From the NCBI RefSeq assembly GCF_009831215.1, contig NZ_WUTW01000002.1:868001-932000 (forward strand): a DNA stretch of 64,000 nt, given 5' to 3'. Each line of letters begins with the position of its first letter. The stretch's first letter is position 1. The notes below the pieces were generated by a model, which was not told where the DNA came from, did not search any database, and was given only the letters and a program-made list of their open reading frames with translations. Shown here piece after piece: positions 58,091-64,000 of this stretch. Origin of the DNA: Actinomadura rayongensis (lineage in GTDB: Bacteria; Actinomycetota; Actinomycetes; Streptosporangiales; Streptosporangiaceae). A program made the position numbers and the translations under genes.

Positions 58091-59862
58091 TGGCGGGTGG
58101 TCAGGGTGTTGGGGTGGTCAGGGTCGTGGAGGTGGTGCAGGGCGGTGGTGCGGGCGTGTTGGAGGTCGCGTGCGGTGCGGTAGTTACCGCTGGCGTCGAG
58201 GTAGTCAAGGACGGGGAGCATGGTGGGCGAGTCGGGTGGCAGGAGATGGACGGCGTGTGGGAGGAGTTCGGCGAAGGCCGGCCAGGAGGTGCTGGTTCGG
58301 GGGTCGTCGGGCAGTGCCTGGTCGAGGAGGGTGGCGGCGGTGGCCTGGTCCTCGTCGCGTTCGGATTGGCTCAGCTGGGCGCGGGTCACGGCTTGGACGA
58401 GGCGATGCACGCTCACGTGACTGCGGCCGGGCGCCTGATCGATCATGCTGTAGGTAATGAGGGCGGCCAGGGCTTGCTCGATCTGGATCTGGTCGGTGAC
58501 GGCAGCGCTGTGGGCGGGCAGCCGGTACAGGACATGGACGGGCAGGGCGTCGGGGGCGAAGCAGGCCATCAGCCGCAGCACCCGCGGCGCGACCGGGTGG
58601 TCCTGGCCGATGCGGGCCATGGTCACCTGCCACGTGGCGGCGACGACGTGCTGGTCACTGCGTACCGACCGGTTCGCCGACCCCGAGCCATCCGAGTCGG
58701 TGGGGGTGGCGGCCAGTGCCCACTGCGGAGAGTCGCGCAGCCGCCGCAGATACTCGCGGACGCTCATGCCGGGGGTGGCGGCGATGTAGGCGGCGGCCTG
58801 CCGCAACGCCAACGGCAGCCCGTCCAGCTCGACGGCCAGCTCGCGCCGAGCCGCCCGATCGTCGGCCGGGGACGCGTCGGGTTCGTCGAGTGCGCGGGCG
58901 AGCAGGTCGGCGGCGTCGTGGTCGCTGAGCACCCCGAGCCGCAGCACGGTGGTACCGACCGCACCCCAGCCGGTGGCGCGGCGGCTGGTGATGAGGACGT
59001 GGCCCGTGCTCAGCCGTCCCAGATAGGGCTGCAGGTCGTCAGGGTGCTCGGCGTTGTCGAAGACCAGCAGCCAGCCGTCATGGGAGGCCAGCCAGGCCAG
59101 CGCCCATGCCGCCGCTTCGGAGGCAGGAGCCTGGGCGGCCGCCGCCGAGGCGACCGGCGCGGCCAGCGCCCGGCCCAGCTCGGCCAGACCGGCGTCGATG
59201 TCGTCGCCGGTCTCGGCCAGCAGCCACCACACCAGGCAGTAGTCACCGCGGCGCTCATGGGCGTACTGCAGGGCCAGTTCGCTCTTGCCCACCCCGCCCA
59301 GCCCCACCACGGACTGGGCGATCACTCCCGCCCCGCCGGTCGTCAACGTGCGCCGAACCGTCATCAGCGCCTCGTCACGACCGACGAACACCCGCGCCGG
59401 CTGCCGGGGCAGTCCCACCAGCCCGGCCCCCTCGACCTGCGCCACCGGCGGCAACGCCCCCGGTGGCGGAGCGGACCACGGGAACGTCTGGTTCAACGTC
59501 ACGTCCCGCGCTTGCACCACCTGCGACGCCGGCCCCGAGAACTCGTTGCGCGTCCCCGCCGGACTCGCCGGTGGCCGACGCCCGGGAGTGCGGGCACCGG
59601 CGGCCTTATGGGTGACTACGGCGGCGGTCCCGGCCAGGGCGAGCGCGATGACCAGCCACCACCAAGCCCACCGGCCGTCGTTGAGGATCTGGTTGACCGC
59701 CACCCCAACCGCCACGACCAGCACAGCCGAAACAGCATCCAGCAACCACACCCAACGCGCCCGACCGCCCCGACCAGCGATCCGGCCCGCAGAACCGACC
59801 GGACCCAGCCGTCCTGGCCTGTCCGACTCGTCGGGCGGAACAGACCGGGCAGGGACCTCCAC
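57571..59862 (-). CDS. Membrane-linked STAND NTPase (NB-ARC) with TPR repeats, prematurely ended
   Basis: A 763-residue protein from GTG 59862. Two membrane helices (residues about 38-85), then SGPASQVVQARDVTLN, the NB-ARC ATPase (P-loop VVGLGGVGKSELALQYA; Walker B LLVFDNAEHPDDL; sensor ITSRR; GLPLALRQAAAYI), a winged-helix part and TPR units of 42 residues (LAYWTGAAGDVVAARDLFAE). Such proteins act as ligand-sensing switches; in conflict systems they trigger effectors. The stop is a TAG replacing a conserved Trp codon, so the native product was probably about 100 residues longer. Whether the short form works is unknown. Confidence 0.85.
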   Translation of the reverse strand: MEVPARSVPPDESDRPGRLGPVGSAGRIAGRGGRARWVWLLDAVSAVLVVAVGVAVNQILNDGRWAWWWLVIALALAGTAAVVTHKAAGARTPGRRPPASPAGTRNEFSGPASQVVQARDVTLNQTFPWSAPPPGALPPVAQVEGAGLVGLPRQPARVFVGRDEALMTVRRTLTTGGAGVIAQSVVGLGGVGKSELALQYAHERRGDYCLVWWLLAETGDDIDAGLAELGRALAAPVASAAAAQAPASEAAAWALAWLASHDGWLLVFDNAEHPDDLQPYLGRLSTGHVLITSRRATGWGAVGTTVLRLGVLSDHDAADLLARALDEPDASPADDRAARRELAVELDGLPLALRQAAAYIAATPGMSVREYLRRLRDSPQWALAATPTDSDGSGSANRSVRSDQHVVAATWQVTMARIGQDHPVAPRVLRLMACFAPDALPVHVLYRLPAHSAAVTDQIQIEQALAALITYSMIDQAPGRSHVSVHRLVQAVTRAQLSQSERDEDQATAATLLDQALPDDPRTSTSWPAFAELLPHAVHLLPPDSPTMLPVLDYLDASGNYRTARDLQHARTTALHHLHDPDHPNTLTTRHNLAYWTGAAGDVVAARDLFAELLPIRERVMGPDHPDTLDARHNLARWTGAAGDVVAARDLFAELVPICERVLGPDHPDTLTARHELAYWTGAAGDVVAARDLFAELVPIRERVMGPDHPETLDARHDLARWTGRAGDVVAARDLFAELLPIRERVLGPDHPDTLIARHELAY

Positions 59863-60381
59863 ACCGCGACCTTACGGACAGCGATCCGACCACCGCCGCC
59901 CAACCGCACCAAAACCCGAACCACGGCCGCCATCGGCCACCGCCGGCATCGACTCAGATCAATCACCGTCTACCGCAAAGGACAGCACTCCAAAAGGCAC
60001 CCCGGAAGCCGGGCACCCCCCGGATGGCCGTGCTACAGCGCGCAAATGTGGCGCCGAGCCCGCACATAGCGACCGGACGCAAAAGGCAGTGTCCGGAGCG
60101 GCCTCTGAGGCGGCAAAACCCGGCCGACCATGTCGCCCTGCATGGCACACGCGGGCTCGGCTTAACGAGGACGAGCCCGTCCGGGAACACGACCGCGCGC
60201 CGCCAACCCGCTCAGCGCGATCAACCAGATCCGTGGGCACGTCTCGCGCCGGCGCCGAGCCGAACACCACGCCCGCAACCGAGGCACCGAGACCTACGTT
60301 CAGCGCTGCGTCACGAAAAGCCGCCCCAAACAGCACCCACAACCTCAGGGTTGAACCGCACCGATACCCGTCCGGCGTGGG
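59863..60381. other. Intergenic stretch, nothing recognised
   Basis: About 520 bases upstream of the STAND NTPase gene with lower G/C content than neighbours. Frames on both strands lack coding bias and ribosome sites. It probably contains the NTPase promoter, which I cannot place. Confidence 0.4.
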
Positions 60382-60576
60382 TCAGCGGTTGATGGTCCAC
60401 CATACGACCGCGCTGACTGCGGTCGCACTGAGAGCGGTTCCGGTGCCATAGGCCAAGCCCCGGACGCCGGCGAACAGTGCGGCCCGAGCGAGTCGGCGGA
60501 CCTTGCGGTGGCACGGACGCGAGCTGAGCGTGGCGTTAGTGCGGTCGGTCTGCACGGTCGGGCTCCTAGCGAACAT
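60382..60576 (-). CDS. Small hypothetical membrane protein
   Basis: A 64-residue protein from ATG 60576 with a basic N-terminal half and a terminal hydrophobic segment (YGTGTALSATAVSAVVWWTI) that looks like a membrane helix. No ribosome site is obvious. It is divergent from the chimeric gene at 60752. Function unknown. Confidence 0.45.
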   Translation of the reverse strand: MFARSPTVQTDRTNATLSSRPCHRKVRRLARAALFAGVRGLAYGTGTALSATAVSAVVWWTINR

Positions 60577-60751
60577 CGAGTGATTGCGACGGATGCCACG
60601 TGGCGGCGCCCATTGCGGCAGTCCGGCCGATTTCCGGCGACCCACCCCGCGTCCGGATGAAGTCGGCCATGCTGGATGACCGGGCGTTCAGCGGCGGGAA
60701 AATGGTGTCCGGCGCTGATCCGTTCTGGATCCGGAGAAGAGTGGACGCCCC

Positions 60752-61759
60752 GTGCCCGACCCCCAGGGCCTACTGAACCCGGTAGGTAAGGCCGCGCTGC
60801 TCGCGGCAGAGCTGCGGCGTCTACATGCGGCGGCCGGCACACCGGAGTACCGGATCCTGGGACGGCAAGCCGCGGCGCAACAACCACCGGTGAGGTTGGC
60901 GAACTCCACCGTCAGCGACTGGCTCACCGGAAAGACCATCCCCGCACAGAGCCGAGCGTTCAACTTCCTCGTCAGCCATCTGCTCTCGCGCCCTGGGATC
61001 CGCGACGACCCGCACTACCGTCAGCGCCCTCTTACCTGGTGGCAGCGGCTCCGCGCCGAAGCACGAGCCGAACGCCGCACGGGCGGCAGCCGCGGCGGAC
61101 GTCCCACCGCTGCACCGCCCACTGCCCCACCGCCGTCACACGCTGTCGCGTCTCCCGGGACTGGAGGCGGGTCGAGTATCGCGATGTCGGGGCAGGCGGA
61201 AGCGGTCGTGATGGCCGGGTCCATCACCGGGGACGTGCATGTCCATCCGCCCGCGTCCGCCCCGGCATTTGACACCCAGGTGAGAGGGCGGTGCCTGGTC
61301 GGGGTGATACCGCAGCCCGCTGGCTGCTTCCAAGACCGTCAAGCCACGGCCGAGCTGGACGCGCTTGAAACAACCGACATCGGCAGCGCGCTGCGCGGTG
61401 TGGTGTTGACCGGGACAGGTGGGGTGGGAAAGACCCAGCTCGCCGCCGACTACGCGCGCCGCCAGTGGACTACCGGGCGGGTTGAAGTGCTGGTGTGGGT
61501 GACGGCCGCGACGACCACCGAAATCATCGAGGCTTACGCCGACGCCGCCCTCGCGTTCGCCGCCGCCGGGATGGGCGTGGCCGTGGTTCCCGCCGCCGTG
61601 AAACGCATCGACCTGCCCGACATCACCTACCGGCAGCTCACCATCACCTCCGGCCCGGAACTGCTGATCATCAGCCGGACCGACGAACTATCCGGCCCGG
61701 TCAAAGCCTTCCTCAGCCACGCCCGGAAATCCGAACCTCGGCCCCCTCTCGAAACTTGA
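60752..61759 (+). CDS. Chimera: HTH/NB-ARC N-terminus fused in frame to LysR C-terminus
   Basis: A 335-residue open frame from GTG 60752. Residues about 1-75 are XRE-like (ELRRLHAAAGTPEYRILGRQ, NSTVSDWLTGKTIP), residues 100-200 a linker, and an NB-ARC P-loop (LTGTGGVGKTQLAADYA) and the strand VEVLVWVTAATTTEIIEAYA follow. From about 266 (LAFAAAGMGVAVVPAAVKRI) to the end it is a LysR effector-domain tail nearly identical to the LysR regulator at 53249-54151. The NB-ARC domain is thus cut before Walker B and the ligand-sensing part is lost. It is probably non-functional, although the frame is intact. Confidence 0.7.
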   Translation: MPDPQGLLNPVGKAALLAAELRRLHAAAGTPEYRILGRQAAAQQPPVRLANSTVSDWLTGKTIPAQSRAFNFLVSHLLSRPGIRDDPHYRQRPLTWWQRLRAEARAERRTGGSRGGRPTAAPPTAPPPSHAVASPGTGGGSSIAMSGQAEAVVMAGSITGDVHVHPPASAPAFDTQVRGRCLVGVIPQPAGCFQDRQATAELDALETTDIGSALRGVVLTGTGGVGKTQLAADYARRQWTTGRVEVLVWVTAATTTEIIEAYADAALAFAAAGMGVAVVPAAVKRIDLPDITYRQLTITSGPELLIISRTDELSGPVKAFLSHARKSEPRPPLET

Positions 61760-61787
61760 GCGCTCCGGGGACATGCCCGTTCCGGCG
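61544..61787 (+). repeat. Second copy of the LysR 3' segment, at the chimera junction
   Basis: Matches 53936-54179 base for base in length with about 23 substitutions. The left end falls exactly at the NB-ARC/LysR switch, and the right end is CCGGGGACATGCCCGTTCCG plus GCG beyond the stop. This points to gene conversion or an insertion by homologous recombination, not to shared ancestry of the genes. Confidence 0.85.
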
Positions 61788-61988
61788 AGATCCGATGAGA
61801 ATCGGGGGACGTCAGCGTCGGCGGCACGGCCAAACCCGCCAGGCATTACCAGACCGGCGTTTGACGCCCCGAGCCCGACACCGCGACGCGGAGTTCGCTG
61901 CGGCCGAGGCGAGGCTCGCTGGCACCTGGGCGGATAGCGGAGACCCGGCCGGGCGGTTTCCGGCCGGGTCTCGCTCACTGGTGGGCGG

Positions 61989-63434
61989 TCAGTGTTTGTG
62001 GCCGGTGACGGGGAGGTTGTGGCCGCCGTTGACCTGTACGGGGCCGTCGGCGGCGGCGATGGGGCCGCCGGTCACGGGGAGGCCGGTCGAGGGGGCCACG
62101 GCGTGTTCGTCGAAGGCGGCGCCGGACGGGGTCTGGGCGTGCATGAACACCGGCCAGGCCAGGCCGCCGGAGATCGAGACGGAGATGTAGTCGCCGACCA
62201 TCCGGCCTTGGCTGGTGTCGGCGATGAGGGACAGGCCGAACGGGCCGTCCAGTTGGGTCGGGGCGCTCCAGGACGTCCCGCCGTTGGCCGATGAGGTGTA
62301 GCCGACGGTCAGCTGGCAGGTGCTCGCCGAGCAGCTGGGCGTGGCGTAGCGGTAGTAGGCGACGGCGAGGGCCGCGGAGCCGCCGGAGGTGGCGGGGTTG
62401 ACGGCGATGCCGGGGATGAAGTGGTCTCCGCCGTCACTGGTGATCCGGGTGACGGTGCTCCAGGTCGTCTCGCTGGTCGACTTGGACAGGACGATGTCGT
62501 TGGCCGCGCACCCGGACTGGAACCGGCAGTCCTGCCACACGACGTAGACGGTGCCGGCCGCGTCGATCTCCGCGGACGGCAGCGGGCTGGTGCGCAGGCC
62601 GCCGGCGGTGGTGTGGACCTGGGCGGTGGAGATGGTCACCGAGCTGCTCCAGGTGGAGCCGCCGTTGGTGGACCGGAACGAGCGGATCTGTCCGCTGTTG
62701 CTCTCGTAGGGCACCATGACCGTCCCGTTCGGGCGGACGACCGGCTGGCCGCCCAGGCCCGTCTGGGTGAGGGTGTGGTCGGTCCAGCTCGTCCCGCCGT
62801 TGGACGACACCGACATGTGGATGCGGTTGCTCGCGCCGTTGTCGTCGTACTCGGTGTAGCAGTTGCCGTAGAACGGGCTGGTGGCAGTGTTGTCGCAGAC
62901 GATCCAGTTCTTGTCGAGGTTGGCGCTCCCGGTCGCCAGCCGCGTGGTGACGACCGTCGGCCAGGTGAGGCCGCCGTCGGTCGACAGGCTGGTCAGGACG
63001 GCTTTGCCGACCACGCCGCCGGTGTCGGTGAGCGCGAGCGTGGAGATCATCCACACGTTGTGGCGGGCGTCGTAGGCGACGGCGGCGTCGCTGACCCGGT
63101 CGTAGATGCCGCCGCCCTGGAACTTGGTGACGCCGGGCAGGCAGCCCTGGGTCCAGCTGCCGCCGCTGTTCGTGGACGTCGCGAAGCAGATGTCGGACGC
63201 GCCGCCGTCGAAGAACCGGCCGGTCTGGAACGCCGAGACGATCGTGCTCCCATAAGAGAACGTGTCCGGCTCGACCTGCGTCTTGTGCTGGCTGGTGGAG
63301 TTGGTGAACGGGTCGGACCCGATCGTGGTGAGGGTGACGTTCGCGACTGCCGGACTCGCACCGAGCAACAGCGCGACGGCCGCGGCCAGGCCGACGACGG
63401 CACGCCACGGGCGGCGCCGAGAGAAAAGATGCAT
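61989..63434 (-). CDS. Secreted sialidase-fold (BNR/Asp-box) protein
   Basis: A 481-residue protein with a clear signal peptide (VVGLAAAVALLLGASPAVAN). At least five Asp-boxes of the SxxGGxxW type are present (STNSGGSW, STDGGLTW, SSNGGTSW, STNGGSTW, SANGGTSW), giving a six-bladed propeller as in exo-sialidases. I do not see a convincing full set of catalytic Arg, Asp and Tyr, so the substrate is open; a lectin-like or other hydrolase role is possible. It is a stand-alone gene with its ribosome site just before ATG 63434. Confidence 0.8.
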   Translation of the reverse strand: MHLFSRRRPWRAVVGLAAAVALLLGASPAVANVTLTTIGSDPFTNSTSQHKTQVEPDTFSYGSTIVSAFQTGRFFDGGASDICFATSTNSGGSWTQGCLPGVTKFQGGGIYDRVSDAAVAYDARHNVWMISTLALTDTGGVVGKAVLTSLSTDGGLTWPTVVTTRLATGSANLDKNWIVCDNTATSPFYGNCYTEYDDNGASNRIHMSVSSNGGTSWTDHTLTQTGLGGQPVVRPNGTVMVPYESNSGQIRSFRSTNGGSTWSSSVTISTAQVHTTAGGLRTSPLPSAEIDAAGTVYVVWQDCRFQSGCAANDIVLSKSTSETTWSTVTRITSDGGDHFIPGIAVNPATSGGSAALAVAYYRYATPSCSASTCQLTVGYTSSANGGTSWSAPTQLDGPFGLSLIADTSQGRMVGDYISVSISGGLAWPVFMHAQTPSGAAFDEHAVAPSTGLPVTGGPIAAADGPVQVNGGHNLPVTGHKH

Positions 63435-63891
63435 GGGGGCCTCTCTGGAACGGGACGGTACAGCGCCAACGTCCGCTCAACAGAACCGCCCATCAACATC
63501 ACCGACAATTTGTTGCCGACTCGCAACTGATCACGCACTTCATTGACCGCCCATGGACAGGAAGCCCTCTGGCGCACTGCGCCGCACCGTGGTAAACGCG
63601 GTTCCGGCACCCAAGAAACGGCTCAGGAAAAGGTCTGCCAAGCCACCATTCGACAAGGCTCCAATTCACGTCCCGGGATCGCCCTCCGTAATCGTCAGGA
63701 GCAGGAGGGGTTCGGCCGTTTGTGGCCGTTTGCGGGGTGTGCGGCGCCGGCCGCTTGGCACCCGGTACACCTGACAGAAGACGGACCGAGCGCGGACGGG
63801 CTCGGGGCGCGGCGGGCCTTCAACTGCGGCGACCCACGTCCGGGTTGCGCGGCGAGGTGGTCCGGGATGCGAGCAGGGGCGGTGAGGTTCG
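63435..63891. other. Intergenic stretch, promoter region
   Basis: Relatively AT-rich sequence around 63480-63560 (for example AACATCACCGACAATTTG) probably carries the promoter of the minus-strand propeller gene. No ORF with coding bias is seen. Confidence 0.4.
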
Positions 63892-64000
63892 GTGACCGGT
63901 GTCGAGGTGCTGGCCGGGGTCGCGGTGGGGTATCTGGTGCGCAAGTTGCGGCGGGTGGGCGGCCGGGCCGACGTCGAGGTCGACCGTGCGCTGGACGAGG
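63892..64000 (+). CDS. Start of a further protein, cut by the window end
   Basis: GTG 63892 is preceded by GGTGAGG and opens VTGVEVLAGVAVGYLVRKLR, then VDRALDE, with strong coding bias to the window end (36 codons). An N-terminal hydrophobic helix followed by basic and acidic helices is seen in small actinobacterial proteins of unknown role. The rest lies outside the window. Confidence 0.55.
   Translation, partial: MTGVEVLAGVAVGYLVRKLRRVGGRADVEVDRALDE

Overview
The window looks like high-GC actinomycete chromosome, most likely a sporulating filamentous actinobacterium (Streptosporangiales or Thermomonosporaceae-like; this is inference). The evidence is the strong G/C bias at third codon positions, frequent GTG starts, ATGA/GTGA-coupled genes, a chaplin, a BldC-like regulator, a WhiJ/DUF397 module and a topA-tmk-holB gene set.

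Layout. (1) 1-10397: right part of an integrative, probably mobilisable element. It holds a relaxase-like C-terminus (cut by the window edge), an XRE/TPR regulator plus SLOG protein, a divergent five-gene operon (two small proteins, a B12-type radical SAM enzyme, an aldo/keto reductase and a CYTH enzyme), a regulator made of three GntR winged helices, then xis and int, ending at the 3' end of tRNA-Thr(CGT). (2) 10398-20100: chromosomal genes: a secreted Tap-type hydrolase lipoprotein, a MacAB-like efflux operon with two odd secreted proteins, a DUF427 protein, a two-gene fatty-acid desaturase system behind a tandem palindromic operator, and TerB. (3) 20156-26846: Spo0M, then a conflict- or signalling-type cluster of a membrane pseudokinase, a TIR-TIR-GUN4 fusion, an SPFH protein and a convergent membrane TIR protein. 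(4) 26901-42329: mostly housekeeping: beta-propeller-like protein, FN3K, LMW-PTP, holB, a two-component pair, MFS-Tmk fusion, topA, DUF5703, a long repetitive chaplin, a secreted protein and an M20 peptidase. (5) 42458-54278: tRNA-Leu(GAG) followed by an arsenic/iron island (ArsP-like permease, two ArsR, Cys-rich flavoprotein, MFS, ACR3, ArsC, FetAB, amidohydrolase, LysR) bracketed by imperfect direct repeats that begin at the tRNA 3' end. (6) 54294-64000: developmental-type regulators (BldC-like, anti-sigma ATPase, WhiJ-like XRE, DUF397), a STAND NTPase whose TPR array is cut by an in-frame amber codon, a chimeric NB-ARC/LysR gene formed by a 244-bp duplication, a secreted sialidase-like protein, and the start of a further gene.

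The best candidates for undescribed systems are the TIR-TIR-GUN4 / pseudokinase / SPFH / TIR cluster (21586-26846) and the element-borne radical SAM / AKR / CYTH / SLOG cassette (712-7282). Everything here comes from reading the sequence; no database search was run, so family names rest on motifs and remembered family features.
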